A stretch of DNA of 64,000 bases from Augochlora pura (taxonomy: Eukaryota > Arthropoda > Insecta > Hymenoptera > Halictidae), in assembly GCF_028453695.1 (NCBI RefSeq), contig NC_135778.1:2676166-2740165 (forward strand). Reading direction: 5' to 3'. Under the pieces are notes generated by a model that was given only the letters and a program-made list of their open reading frames with translations, searched no databases and was not told the DNA's origin. The translations under genes and the position numbers were made by a program. Below are positions 51,301 to 64,000 of this stretch, in pieces (position 1 is the stretch's first letter; every line of letters begins with the position of its first letter).

Positions 51301-53183
51301 CCAATAAGCAGGGAGCTTTCTCTAAATTCGATACCCATAGCAAATCCAAAGTTTTTGGTTAAATGGTCTAACATATTTGGTTTCTCGTCCTTTACATATT
51401 TCACACCAGCTTCGTATACTTCGCTTATCTTTGTTCCGGATGTCAATTTCTTCAATATCTCTTCTTCCAATTGTAAAAGAAAATTGTAATTATCCTAAAG
51501 CAAATGTATACATATGCGTTAGTATCTCTGTTATATACAGTTTATAAATTGCGATCATACAACATTTACCTCGATCGCTTTCGTGGGATTTACCAACAGC
51601 GTTCTGACTATATTAGAACAATAAGACTTGTACCGTGCTCCAAGTGAACAAACAATCACACCGAAGTGCAAAGTGTTCTTATCACTAACGACGCTAAATT
51701 TCAGGGAATAGTTTCCACCACTTTGTATTATCGCTGGATAACACATATCTACTTGGGTAACATCGACGCCAGTAACATACTTCTTATTTGTTATAGCTGC
51801 ATCTACACCTTCTGCAAGCTTTGAATGTTTTACTTTCTAAAATTCAAATGAACACAAATTATAAATTGACACCTTTTCCTAGACTTGTTTACAGTTTTAC
51901 CAAAGACAAGATCATTTACTTTGTCAGAATCTATAATTTCCATAATCTGATCTTTAAGGTACTTTGTGAAAACGTCTACAGACACCAAACATGCTTTCTT
52001 TATGGTGAGAATTTCAGCATCCTCTTTTGGACACATTACATATGCCGCCGCGGCACTTACATCAACCTAAATAATAAAACATAAAATATAAAATAAGTAG
52101 AGCAATTCTTAATACACTATTTCATACAGAGCTATAACGTACCGTATCAAAAGACTCAGACTTCAATGCAGCTCTCCATGCATCCATAAAGGCACCAGGA
52201 TAATTTTCTTTTGAAAACACGCCTAATGTTTTACCCTTCTTGCTCTCTTTTATAACTTCAATGAGTTTGGCGAAGTTGGCTTTATCTTCATCGTTCTTGA
52301 AAAACAATCATATATACAATTGAGAAATATATCGGCCAATGAATGATAAGTTTATTCTTGTCTGGAGATGATACGTGTCGCATAGAATACATACCCTGTC
52401 TCTCACGAGCAGTTTCACAGGAGGCACCCCAGTTTCTTCCGATTTTTGGTTCTCTAACTTTCTTAAAAATTCAATTTTTTTCTTACTAGCCAGAAAGTTT
52501 ACGGAGTCCTCTGCCAGAATCATTATAGTATCGGTAAGCTCGTAACTGAGTAGCCATGTCTGAAATGATCGATTACGTTTAATGGAACAAAACTTACATT
52601 AAAGCATTATCAAGCACTTGAATCTTGCGACAGAGAAAAAAATTACAATTTTACATCTAGCGAGTCTTTGTTAGTTACATAATTAAACACCTAATTTATA
52701 ATACACAGCTACAAGAGCTATTTCAAGTTGCACATACGACTGCAACAGAAATATATATAAATCTTTTTCTACACGAAATATTAAACTCGGGGAATTCTAA
52801 TTTATAGAATTATAAGAATTAGGTTATACAATAATTTTAAGCTAGAACAGAACAATGGAAACACGGACAGTAAAGAAATATAAAGGTGTATTGAGATATA
52901 AAAATTAATTAAGCTTACTTGCAACGCTGTTGATTTACTATACACAATATCCTCGTCTGTGCCCACGGCGGAGACGAGACAATCCATTTTACTAAAACTG
53001 TCATCTGTACCAACTTCTCCATCCTGTCGAACCAAAAAAATATGTAATTATTCGATTTATCGTTGATGCGATAACTGTCGTGAACAAGGGAACGTAATGC
53101 GAACAACTGGTTACCTTCCATGCGGCGTAAAGACGCTTCATACGCCGAAAGAATGTGTCTTTGTCAACAGATACGTTTGCCAT
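48358..53183 (-). CDS. dre4: FACT complex subunit Spt16
   Basis: Fifteen exons join in phase to about 1133 residues: 53183-53115, 53023-52919, 52559-52395, 52295-52143, 52066-51920, 51836-51570, 51494-50786, 50711-50513, 50441-49391, 49310-49232, 49152-48984, 48891-48793, 48696-48631, 48565-48449 and 48364-48358. Near-diagnostic segments are DEDIVYSKSTALQTWL, QSGGNYSLKFSVVSDKN, ALFVGDTVMV, the LGRGKRTAVIE region, GRNEGGTYPQPDATFVKE, LKDLYIRPN, DVQFYTEVGEITTDLG and EGVQSLNWTKIMKTI. Domains: aminopeptidase-P-like N-terminus (inactive in the family), dimerisation and PH-like middle domains, acidic tail. Spt16 with SSRP1 loosens and rebuilds nucleosomes during transcription and replication. The acidic tail is followed by an unusual Ser/Lys/Arg-rich extension of about 130 residues (HKSSSSSKDKSKSSSSSK), and the last exon codes only two residues before the stop. 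Confidence 0.96.
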
Positions 53184-55332
53184 CGCTTCTTGTTTTCAAC
53201 ACGTTCGGTACAGCACAACACGCTTCCTTCCGCAAAATCAACTCGACATAAAACTATAATAAATAGTCCCAGCGTAAACGATAACGAACTAAACATTCAG
53301 ACGACACGATATCCTTGGATGTTATCACATTTTCCTCAGTGTTCCATACAAAATGCGTAATACTATCAAAATTCGTCGTTTTGATGCGGAGATGGCGGGA
53401 TTTATAACCAAACCGCAACTGTAGTCCACAAACTACGGACCACGCGGCGGGAACAGATTTATACAAGGCGTAGATAATTCGCGAATTAAAATCGACTGGC
53501 AATGCCCCCAAACAGTTATCAGTCGAACGAACGTTTCCTCAAAGCGCGTTCGCATCGCCACGCGCAAGCATAGAACATAGGCTCGACATAGAGGATCCTG
53601 TGGCCGTGCGAGATGTCGACAACAGCGTCTCGAGATCGATTGTTCTATGGCTAACATCAACACGCACGCGACGTGTAATCCAATGCATACATATATGTAC
53701 GTATGCATAGCGATAGGGGTTCCTGTCGGGGCGTCAATTTTATTGCAAATAAGACTCTAATATCTGCGATATATGCATCATCAGAAAAAATATGATATTT
53801 ATTACGAAACTGTGATACGATTGCCGGCCCACCTGCATTAGTGAACCCGTAACGATCGCCGCGAATGTGCGAGAAAAACTCCGGTTGTAAATTCATTCAC
53901 ATCGTCGCCCTAGCTCGTGCCGATTTTATTAGAGTGTTACCTTATATGTTGCTACGGTGCGAGTGAAAGAAGCGCAGTTCTATACGATTTAAACGTGTTT
54001 CATTGGGTTCTACGGCGAGGCGGTCGAGCGGTCAACGTCGAGCAATACCAATGCATCCTGTTTTAAGGGGAACGACGATATCATCGACACCGTTGAAGCG
54101 TTAATATGCCCGTATAAAAAAATAATGAGAAGGGCTTTAAAGAGGAAAAAATTCTCGTCGATACTGTGATACGTTCGGGGAGACAATACATTCTCCGATG
54201 CTCCGATAAACTTCTACACCGTGACAGTGCTAACGAATGTTAGCCGTTGGTTGTTGCTCTGTCAATTCTGTAAGGACACCTGTGAAAACGGTACTGGAGG
54301 CACTGCAACGGATCATGAATGTAAGCGCAGATTTTACAGTGCAGTCTTAACGTAATCGCCGGACTACTGCTGGCCTATGCATACGAATAACTGATAAGCC
54401 GGAAACACTTGCGTTCCGAAGATCCGATGTCCGTTCGAGACAAATTTTTCTTTTATTCCTTTACGCCTTGGGACATCGTGTTCGTCGAACAGTTTCGTTT
54501 TCGATCGTAACAGTTGGAAAAACTGCATTGGCAAACGCGTTCACGCCGCCGAACGATTCCGCGTATGATTTTTGCGGTCGAACCTGTTCAATAATATTTC
54601 AATACGTTCGAGGTGCAATTGCATAAAAAATAGAAAAAAAGAACATGAACGAATGAACTTTTATCATGTCGATTCATTTAATCGCGTCTGCAAATAATCG
54701 TAGTTTAAGGTCTCTCTCTCAAATTGAGACTAGCTCAAGGTACTCGAGAATATTGGCATTTAATGCGTTCCTTTTGCTTTTTCTATGTAAACTATTTTCA
54801 GAATATCCCGTTCTACATTATTCTGGCACGCAGTAGACATGAACTTGCTTATGTAACTGACATTAGATTACTGACCCGATGAATTTGTTTTCAATGACAT
54901 CAACTGAATGTAATTACACAAATATCAGTGATGTAGAATTAATCAGTCTGTGTGCTTTCACCGGATACATTCATTCATTTCAATCGTTTCTTCAAATTTC
55001 ATAACATGGATTTTAACATAACCTTCCTTCTACCACAAGCAAAGCAGTGTCTTTTAAATACTATATCTTGAAAGATCCAGTTCTTGTGCTTATAATGGGT
55101 GATCAAAATCTCTATAGTTGTTGCTAGTTAATTGCTCTTGAAATTGGATTCCTAGAAGACATTAAGCTATGAAATTGAACGCGTTTATTTATATAATATT
55201 TTATTTCTAATTTCCAACATATCCTGAGTAATATTGATTTTAATTATTGCACACGATGCTCTTGATTCAGGTGGTCAGCATAGCGGAGAGGTGGTGTCGG
55301 GAAGGTGGTTGACACGCCTTCATATCTTTGAG
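53184..55332. other. Spt16 promoter and Ptpmeg 5' region
   Basis: The first 400-700 bases carry the Spt16 promoter. About 53.9-54.6 kb is CpG-rich and may hold the non-coding first exon of Ptpmeg; one candidate donor is ATGAAT|GTAAGC at 54319-54324. An acceptor (GATTCAG) at 55270 opens the exon with the Ptpmeg ATG. No independent gene is seen. Confidence 0.45.
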
Positions 55333-58300
55333 ATGATTGAAAGCGTGTCGCGGAGAGCGTTGAGTGGCTCCAGTGGGAGCTACCACGTTCGCGGTGCTGA
55401 ATTAGCAAGGAATCGTAGATTGAAATCTTTGTCTGCCACTGTTGTTTTTCTCGACGATACGCAACATACGTTTCAGCTAGATGTAAGTCCTTAAACTAGT
55501 TAATTAAGAAAAAAAGGATAAAACATAGTGTCTAATGTTAAGTATAATATAATATACGTCTTTACAATTACTTTAGAAAAGGGCAAAAGGTCAAGCATTG
55601 TTGGATTTGGTATTTCAACATTTAGAACTTGTTGAAAAAGACTATTTTGGTTTGCAATACGCAGAAAATGGAGCCACAGCTTGTACATATTCTCCAGATG
55701 TAATGGTAAAACTTTCCCAGAAGTCAAACGATTTAATTAAAAATCATTCAGTAGGTGAATCGAATGATAATCAAATTCCATTGGCGTTTCAGAGGTGGTT
55801 AGACCCTACCAAACCAGTTAAAAAGCAGATAAGAAGTAAGGGTAAAGATCATATTTAAGTACATGTTCGTATATAGTGCAAAAAAAAAAAAATAAAGTTA
55901 ACAATACGTTTAATCGAAATGAATTGTTTCAGGTGGGCAGTTTTATTTCAGGGTAAAATTTTATGTATCAGATCCTAGCAAATTGCAAGAAGAGTACACC
56001 AGGTATCAATTTTACTTACAAATACGAAGAGATATTCTTCAAGGAAAACTTCAATTACCGCCTAGCACAGCATGTCTTATTGCTAGCTACACTGTTCAAT
56101 GTAAGCATATTACTACAGGTAGAATTATATAATTTTCTAGTCAGTTCGTATGTTTGATTTGATATGATTGTAGCCGAGTTAGGCGACTATCATCCAGAAG
56201 AACATGGTGCAGGATATCTGTCTAGGCTGCAGCTTATACCAGGTCAAACTGAGGAAATGGAGAAAAAGATAGCTGAATTACATAAACTTCATAAGTATGT
56301 CGAAACAATATATCAAATATTATCAATATACGCATTATTAAAATTGTTATAAAACTTTTTCTTAGGGGTCAATTACCGGCCGATGCAGAATTCAATTTTC
56401 TAGATCATGCCAAGAGATTAGATATGTACGGGGTAGAATTACACAAAGCAAGGGTACGTATCTGCATTGTATGACTATAATAATATTGGATAAGCCTATT
56501 TTTATTGAAATTACTTTTTTTCCGCAGGATTCAGCAAATAAAGAAATACAATTAGGCGTAACGTCTATAGGTTTAGTTGTATTTCAAAATGGTATCAAAA
56601 TTAATGTGTTCTCGTGGTCGAAAATAGTTAAAATCTCATTTAAGCGAAAACAATTTTTTATTCAACTTAGAAGAGAACAGGTAACTAAAGCATTGAATAG
56701 CGAAAATAAAAGGTAAAAGCGGGCCAGAGCTTGATTATAAATTATACAAAATCATGTTGCAGTCGGAAAACTACGATACATTACTGGGATTCAACATGCA
56801 GACATATCGTAGTTCTAAAAATTTATGGAAAGCCTGCGTGGAGCATCACACGTTCTTCAGGTTGCACAGTCCCAAAATGAGGCCGAGACGCTTTCCTCTT
56901 ACTTTAAGCAGTAGGTTCACTTATTCAGGACGTACAGAATTCCAAACAGTCGAAGACGGAAAACACAGAGCGAGAGTAGAAAGAACATTTATACGGTAAC
57001 ATTAATATTCTCTATTTCCGTTTCAGTGTTACAGTATGAACGATTCTCATGTACTGACTTCAATAACAGATCTCCTAGTAAAAGATTGGTGCACGGAGTC
57101 ACATCGGCTCCGCTTATAGACGACAAAGGAAAATTATCTGTACTTCCTGGAAGACCTCCAAGACCATACGATAACAAAGTTCAGTCTCTTGGTGCTCGCG
57201 AACCTCGCCAAGCATGGGGCGAAGGCAACCCTAGTGATGAGTTAGTTGAAAAATAATTTAACACCTTAGAATTTTCAAAGTCTTCAACGTGATCTGCATC
57301 GCTTTTTGTTTTATTCCATAGCGAGGGTGGTTTCTTATCTCTTCGAGATGAAATATCAGGTTCACATACGCAAGGCAACGCATTTTCTCCTGTATTAGGA
57401 TCTAGAGTCTTAAGTTATGCAGACGATGATACAACTGCTGAAAGAAATATTTATGATTTGCCAGATTACAGTGAACCTACCAGTTCACCTGCTCCTCAGG
57501 TACTCCTGTTTCAGTATCTTCTCAATTTATATTCACTCTTAGTTTTAGAGATGAATATACACAGTATTGTCTCCTTGGACTGTACAATGAAACTTTTACT
57601 TATAAATAGATTATATAATGGTCGATTATTATTACAGATTGTAGAAGATGGATTGGTGTCAATAACTCTGACACCAGATGAACAGGGTCGGTTTGGATTC
57701 AATGTGAAAGGTGGTTTGGACCTTGACATGCCTATTTTAGTGTCTAGGGTGGCTCCGAATACACCCGCTGATCGTTGTTATCCAAAGTTAAACGAAGGAG
57801 ATCAGGTACATATTTTACTATTACATAGTTATGTTATCATGCTTATCGTAAGCTAATCATCATAAATACATTAATCAAATAGGTAGTCTACATCAATGGA
57901 ACTGACGTGAGTGGATTATTGCACGAGCGTGTTGTACATCTGATTCGTAAATCCCGCGATTCTGGTTCCGGTGAGCTAACATTAACTGTTAGGCCAAATG
58001 CTTTGTACAATGCACTAGCTGGTACCGATGAAACGTCTGAAGAGGAGCCACCGTATAGGTATAGGAACTACATTCAAAAGTTATTAATTTTAAACATTTG
58101 AAATATTATTGTGTCGCCTCAATTACACTGTTCGATAAATTAAAGCTTTTGTCTGCTTTCTAATACCCACCGAGTGATTCTTGTAGAGCGTTACCGACAT
58201 ATTCAGAAACATTTCCTCGTTTTAGCTAAAAGAACGCACACTTTTATAAAAACTTATGTTTTTTGGAAATTGGAAATGATTTTTAAACTCGTGTTTGGGA

Positions 58301-59515
58301 AGTGACGCTCTACAAGAATCACCCAGTAGGTATTACAAGACAAATGTGTGTTGTTACCTTACTGTTTTAAGATATGTACCGGATGCACCTCATGCGGCGA
58401 TTGGATCAGATGCGTTAGCACAGTCGATGTTGCTTCTTGCCGATGGTCTTGCGAGTGGTGCTCTAATCGCTCAGTACGAGCAGCTATACCGAAAGAATCC
58501 GGAGCTTACTTCTCTGGAATCTAAGAAACCTGAAAATCAAAATAAAAATCGTTATCGGGATATCTCGCCATGTAAGTGGGAAGAGAAAACACCAGGAATT
58601 GCATGCTTTAATTTAGGAGACAAGCACCAGAAATTTATACTTTATATATTGTTTAGATGATGTTACTCGAGTGATACTTATGGGTTCCTCAAACGGCGAT
58701 TACATTAACGCTAACTACGTAAACATGGAGATCCCGGGATCGGGAATTATCAATAGATACATTGCTACACAAGGACCATTATCAACTACCGTCGCTGATT
58801 TTTGGCAGATGGTTTTAGAGGCAGGCAGCACCCTTGTTGTCATGTTAACAACCCTTGTTGAACGCGGTAGAGCAAAATGCCACCAGTATTGGCCCGCGCT
58901 TAACGAGACTCTCACGTTACGGAATCTCACACTCACTTCTACGGTTGAAAACGTGGAAGAAACTTTCATATTTAGGGAATTTATACTCCGTGATATAAAC
59001 GTAAGGATGGTACTTATGGATAGACAATTATGGTATACATATTAATTGTTGCGTGTACGTTTCAGACTGGAGAAGAAAGAGATATAACACACATGCAATA
59101 CTGTAGTTGGCCCGATCATGGTGTACCCAGTGATTGGAGACAGTTCACAACTTTTACCGAGAGAGTGAGGGCAGCTCGAACAGGAATAGTAGAACCTGCT
59201 GTAGTTCATTGTTCTGCCGGAATTGGTAGAACAGGTGTTTTAGTCTTAATGGAAACAGCGCTGTGTCTTATTGAAGCGAACCAACCAGTGTATCCGTTAG
59301 ACATTGTGCGCTCTATGAGAGATCAAAGGGCGATGATGATACAAAATGCTGTAAGTTGGAGTTTTCAAGTATACTTCAACAATTATGGTCGTCCTATTAT
59401 AGTTAGTAATACGACTATTTGCTTTTTATAGAGTCAGTATAGATTCGTGTGTGAAGCAGTGCATAAAGCTTACAGCGAAGGAATAGCTAAACCACTTCCC
59501 GAGTTCAGCAGGTGA
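55333..59515 (+). CDS. Ptpmeg: FERM-PDZ tyrosine phosphatase (Ptpmeg, PTPN4/PTPN3 family)
   Basis: Sixteen exons give 896 residues: 55333-55482, 55577-55705, 55793-55835, 55933-56100, 56174-56294, 56366-56453, 56528-56680, 56763-56995, 57070-57240, 57322-57499, 57638-57805, 57883-58058, 58372-58571, 58657-59000, 59066-59350 and 59432-59515. FERM domain (about 28-310; LVEKDYFGLQY, RWLDPTKPVKKQ, RVKFYVSDP, FSWSKIVKISFKRKQFFIQL, LWKACVEHHTFFRL), FERM-adjacent region, one PDZ (GRFGFNVKGG, VSRVAPNTPADRC, LNEGDQVVYINGTD) and a C-terminal PTP domain with KNRYRDISPYD, WPDHG at 789-793 and HCSAGIGRTG with catalytic Cys823. All catalytic motifs are intact. The fly orthologue acts in neuronal wiring; vertebrate PTPN4 acts at the membrane cytoskeleton and in glutamate and immune signalling. 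ATG at 55333 is the first in frame after an acceptor. Confidence 0.97.
58161..58335. mobile_element. MITE-like element in Ptpmeg intron 12
   Basis: A 34-base terminal sequence beginning TAATACCCACCGAGTGATTC at 58161-58194 is repeated inverted at 58302-58335 with only a few mismatches. Total length is 175 bp, the centre is AT-rich and there is no ORF. It ends 36 bases before the next exon. The pattern fits a non-autonomous DNA transposon; the duplicated target may be TA or TTA. Confidence 0.75.
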
Positions 59516-62500
59516 AATGAAGAGGAGTAGGAACGTATTGTAATTACCATGTTTCTTACATTTTAGTAAGAAAACGGCATCACATCATTAGATGATAATT
59601 TTATACTCAGACAATAATATGCACATATATTATTGATTAGTGGGGAAGATATATTGCTATTTATGGTAGGTGATTTCTATCTTCTCGCGAATCAGTTTTC
59701 ATGTAGAACATCATTTCATGGATATGAAGGAAAATATAATTTTGGCATCCTCAGTTCGACAAAAGATCTTGAAGTTGATAAAATTTTCGTTTGGACGAAT
59801 GTTTGTAAACGATGCAAACTTGACGAAGTAAGTTTACTAATTTATATTTAAGCTGAAAAATGTATTATTTAAAACGATTTTCTATTGTAGTTTAATAATC
59901 GATATCATTACTAATTTCTGCTCTATGCGAGAAATGAGATGCAGAAATACGAAAAAGTTTAATTCTAGGAAATTTATTGTGTTCGAATTGTATAGATCAA
60001 ATTCATTTCATCGAAAGTATTATCGTTTCATTCGATTCCGTAGGGTACTATTTTCAGATTGTTATCGGGAGCTAATAATAGTGCAAATGCGACCACACTC
60101 ATGAAATCAAGCATAACGCCTTAAGATCTATAAATGTTAATTGGAATGTTGAGAACAAATTGTTAGAAATACTGGAGGTGTCAATATAGAAATATTGCCT
60201 TGAAGACAACCGCAAAATGAAATGTTACAAAGTAATTAAACGCAGAATTAAAAGAAATGGTAAAGTCTATAGTTAATCTATTTCAATAAGCTACAGAATG
60301 TAATTTTATAAAACGAAACCGTAAGACACGATTTTTGAATCTTTAAACGTTTTCATATAATTTCGAAATAAGCGTATTAGTCATAAATACTGCTTGGCCA
60401 TAAAATAATTGAAAGTATTGCCATCTTCGATCAAGTATCAATATTTCATTATGTCTAATAGTTGAGAGTAGCAAGTATGCTCGTGTAATGGATAAAAGAA
60501 AATTTTTTAACTCGTAGCGACCCGTTTCTGCTATTAACTTATGGCTAAGTATCATACTCTACTTATAACGAACGTAACAATCTCTAATATCGTATAAACA
60601 GTGTACAGTTTAGATTTTATTAAACAAAAAAAAAAGGAACGGACTAATATAAATGGCAGATATACTACTGAAGTATTAACGTTTACGCTCGTTTCACGAG
60701 AAAAGTGCAAGAATAATGTAAAGAAAACTGTTTGAAACCGAAAATGGTACAGTGTTCGAATTTTGGACGTAGTTCAAACTAGTTTACGAGTAAGATTGAT
60801 AGTAAGAATGTAGAACGAAATCAAAAACAGTGATGTAAAATGTGCTACGAAGTAATCTATCTTGAGAAGATGCCTCTTTGAGAATCATTGACGTCCTTTA
60901 AACGTTCTATGAATGTTAAGAAAACGTACTATTTTTTATAAGTGTACAATGTGTTCTACTTTCCGCCCATTTTTCGCAATGCCCAAATATCTTTGTGTCT
61001 TGCATACGTGAAACATTTACGAAAATTAAACAGTCGGGTAACTGAGTTTCTAATACTTCAAATTTATCGCAAAAATATCTTTCACGCACAAAACATATGA
61101 ATTCGAAAAGACTTTGAATTAGAGATATGAAGACTACTTTTTGATTAATTAAACAATGATACATTCATATTGTACGATTTAATACAATTCCTTTTCAAAT
61201 CGCAAATAATAATGATATGCACAAAGGAAATAGAACAATGGAAATTGAATGAACAGAATTGTAATTTACTTCTTTGTGTCTGTCATAAAATATTTATATA
61301 AACGTGGTTATCATTTAACAAAGAATGCAACACATAAATTATTTGCGTGTAGGATATATAATATCGTATTACAAACACGTTGCCATTTTTGTATGTATAT
61401 ATACATGTATATTGTAGTAATCCTTTGCGGTTCTTTAAAGTATTAATTACGTGTAAGTGTCCATTTTCATCGTCCTAACTTACTTCTAAAATATCGATAG
61501 ACATCAGTGATTAGAATTGATTAGTTGTCGCAGATACAAAATATACGCATCTCGTACAATTTTGTTCTAATCTTTAGAAACACGAATCGAAAAGATTGGA
61601 AATGTAGAAATATTGGTGCAAAATGATTTTTTATTATGAATAAGACTGGACTGCAAAGGGTCGCCATTTCGTTGTTAAATATTTTCAATGATAAATACAT
61701 AAGGATTGGGTGAATCTGTTAGGCATATCATAACAGTAAGTAGTAAAAGCACAATACCGTTTTGATATCTTTCGTGTCGTTAATAATGATATTTATCTAA
61801 ATTATTGACAATAGTGCCTTCTACGTGCAACCAGACCACAGTTACAAGGCGAGAACTCACAGTCTCAAACGACTGTTATACTTTAGCAGCTTCACTCGAT
61901 GCAGTTATATTAACACTCTCATTTTAAATTAACATTGTGTTCTGTATATTATTTGTATAATTGTTCATAATTTTTTTTATAATTTATCTGTCAGCAATTA
62001 TGTAAATATATTTACGTTTCATTGTAATTCCTATTTCATAAACCATGATTTCATACAGGTCACGCAACTATTTATTTACAATTACTATTGTATTAACGAT
62101 ACAATAACATTATAAATAGCAGTAATTATAAATGTAATTAATCGCTTACATTTCGAACTGTAACCGGTAACTCACGAACGATTACATCATAGATATAAAC
62201 CGATGGAAATATCACAAGCATACAAATGTCTTATCCGAGATACAGATATCAATTAAATTGTTTAAGTAGCACCTTAGACCTTATGTTTTAACACATATAT
62301 GATATAAAACACTGGACTCTGAACAAATACAAAGATAATGTAACACAGTGATGTAATCAAAAGAAATAGTTCTGATCAGTTCAGAATTAATGTTTAAGAA
62401 CATTGTTTCGCCACAGTAGGTGCAAAATACAGTAACGTACGCGAAATATATAAAAAAAAACGCGAGAAACATTCTTTTGTAAATCTCATAGAAAACATTA

Positions 62501-63053
62501 ACAATACATTTATGAAAATAGATATTGTATCACACTGCATTTTAAAAGAACATGTATTCCGCGTAGTATTCATTTGACACGATTCATTAAAGCAAAAATA
62601 TTCGAATTCACTCTCATTCTTCATGTATACATAAAAACAGTACAAAGAATATTGAATAGTTTATTGAAATATTGAGAAGCTATATTCAATGATATTCAGC
62701 AGCATACGTGCCAAACGATACCACACAAAATAAAAGCTAATTATAAATAAAGTGCCACAAAAATATTCATAATACAGTCAGTAGTTGTCTAGTCTCAATA
62801 CTAATTTGTACTTCAAAAATATAAAATAAAAGCATTTTATAGTATCTTGTCTTTTAATTACTTCACCATGAATGACATTATCTTGCATACTTTGGTTTAT
62901 TCAAGATATTGTAACAGTAAATATAAATATTTAATAACATCTTTTTTTAAATACATGACTCGTGTATAAATTGTGCTTTTTCACAGCTCTATAATATGCC
63001 ATCAAAATTTTTTTAAATATAAAAACGATAATTTATGCTAGAATTCATGTTGG
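59516..63053. other. Intergenic, Ptpmeg and CAPN7 3' ends face each other
   Basis: The two flanking genes converge. The stretch is AT-rich with short ORFs and several AATAAA or TTTATT signals, for example near 62740, consistent with long 3' UTRs. I see no coding exon, repeat family or structured RNA that I can name. Confidence 0.5.
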
Positions 63054-64000
63054 TTATTGAAGCCGTTGAAGCTGCAGTTTGCAAGATGATTTACATGTCA
63101 AGAAAAATGGACCTTCCTGGCCGGGACTGTACGTTGATGGAATAATGTTATATGTTCCGGCTGGTACATTGTCCAATTCGAGATAGATAAACCCTGCCCT
63201 ATATTAAATTGAGTCATTAGTACATTTTCTATAAAAAGCTCTTACAGCACATAATGTATACATTACCTAAATGGGCCCGAGTCTTTCATTTTAAACGCTC
63301 CTGGCGCATCAGAATCATTTAATACTACTGACATAATATCAAATCCTATTTGATATTGCTTTGGACCCTTTAATATAATTAACACATAGTTCTCGTTTGT
63401 CGAGCTCTCTAACGATAATTGGTAACGTGGATTATTTTGGTACGTCGGATGGTTGACGCATCCACCAGCTGTAATGCTGCTCCATTGACCATCGGTAATC
63501 TAAAAGAGAATGATTGTTAACTAAAAAGAGAAAAACTATGTTGTATTCAGATTTATGAAAAAAAATTCTACCTCTTTCTCATATTTATAAAAGGTAGACA
63601 TCTTGCGTAACGTGAACGGACACGTGCCATACGCACGCAAAGTGTAATATATTGTATTTGTTTTTTCATACTGTGAAACAACTAGGGTGTACCGTGTGTC
63701 ACTTTGGGTGTCCAGTTTTATTTTGCAAAGATAGTGTGGACTATTTATTTTGACACCTTTAACATACGGTGGCGGATCATCTATGAAATAGATTGATTAG
63801 AATTAGTAGTGTTCGTGTCATTTAGATAACATTCTTAATATAAAACTTTTATAAAGTGATTTAACTTATTTTCCAACATATTTAAAATCGTTACACTTAC
63901 GTGGATAATACACTCTTTTCCCCTCATTTTTATAGACTAATACTGTTATGTATTCTTGATTTTCCCGGAAGTCTGCGATGTCAGTGATATGTCTTGTAAG
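63054..64000 (-). CDS. CAPN7: Calpain-7, C-terminal part (gene continues past window)
   Basis: Four exons are visible: 64000-63901 (open at the window edge), 63780-63572, 63499-63267 and 63198-63054. They join in phase and read the paired C-terminal C2-like beta-sandwich domains of calpain-7/PalB: LTRHITDIADF, VYYPHDPPPYVKGVKINSPHYL (split by an intron), TLVVSQYEKTNTIYYTLRAY, AGGCVNHPTYQNNPRYQ, LKGPKQYQIGFD, then the ending NVPAGTYNIIPSTYSPGQEG. Calpain-7 is the non-classical calpain lacking EF hands. Its MIT domains, expected further upstream outside the window, bind ESCRT-III, and it works in endosomal sorting and abscission. The protease core is not in view, so activity cannot be judged. 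The stop codon is at 63054-63056. Confidence 0.92.

Noticed and set aside
50928..51362. Plus-strand Phe-rich ORF of 144 codons
   Set aside because: It is antisense to the large Spt16 exon; Phe-rich runs mirror Glu/Lys codons.
57027..57069. Alternative Ptpmeg acceptors at 57026 and 57034
   Set aside because: Both break the reading phase from the previous exon or meet a stop. The acceptor before 57070 restores the conserved RSPSK sequence.
59633..59851. Plus-strand ORF of 72 codons after Ptpmeg
   Set aside because: It lies in the probable Ptpmeg 3' UTR, lacks motifs and starts at a poor ATG context.

Overview
This 64 kb window is eukaryotic nuclear DNA from an insect, most likely a bee or another aculeate hymenopteran. 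That placement is an inference from the AT-rich background, the many 60-130 bp GT-AG introns, the compact gene spacing and the animal-specific gene set (ninjurin, WASp, ZAD zinc finger, FERM-PDZ-PTP). There are no operons, no CRISPR arrays and no recognisable rRNA or tRNA genes. I rebuilt the genes exon by exon by matching splice sites, reading phase and family motifs.

Layout: 1-3.8 kb is mostly non-coding, with one small coiled-coil ORF. Then come MAN1/LEMD3 (minus, 3833-8343), a divergent MPP-beta/core-1-like M16 protein (minus, 9951-12209), an F-box LRR protein resembling FBXL12 (minus, 13341-15361), a gene-poor stretch with two doubtful ORFs, and a ZAD-C2H2 zinc-finger factor (minus, 19763-22212). 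WASp (plus, 23443-26214) lies head to head with the zinc-finger gene. A long non-coding stretch follows, then a ninjurin (minus, 31162-32339). On the plus strand come argininosuccinate lyase (35191-39212), intronless HSDL1 (39469-40389), LANCL (42081-43880) and a small secreted protein with a clear TATA promoter (coding 46224-46517). FACT subunit Spt16/dre4 (minus, 48358-53183), Ptpmeg/PTPN4 (plus, 55333-59515) and the C-terminal part of calpain-7 (minus, 63054 to beyond 64000) close the window.

The genes do not form a pathway. They are independent housekeeping and signalling genes: nuclear envelope (MAN1), chromatin (Spt16), transcription (ZAD-ZnF), actin nucleation (WASp), membrane rupture/adhesion (ninjurin), arginine metabolism (ASL), glutathione chemistry (LANCL), phosphotyrosine signalling (Ptpmeg), ubiquitin targeting (F-box) and ESCRT-linked proteolysis (calpain-7). 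Two appear to be pseudoenzymes: the M16 protein lacks the zinc-binding motif and HSDL1 has Phe instead of the catalytic Tyr.

I saw no convincing new multi-gene system. The most interesting unexplained structures are a composite inverted and direct repeat block at 40.68-41.38 kb, a MITE-like element in a Ptpmeg intron, a short piggyBac-like inverted repeat in the ninjurin intron, a GACGTC-rich repeat in an ASL intron, an 87-bp stop-free intron in Ptpmeg, and an orphan secreted 97-residue protein.
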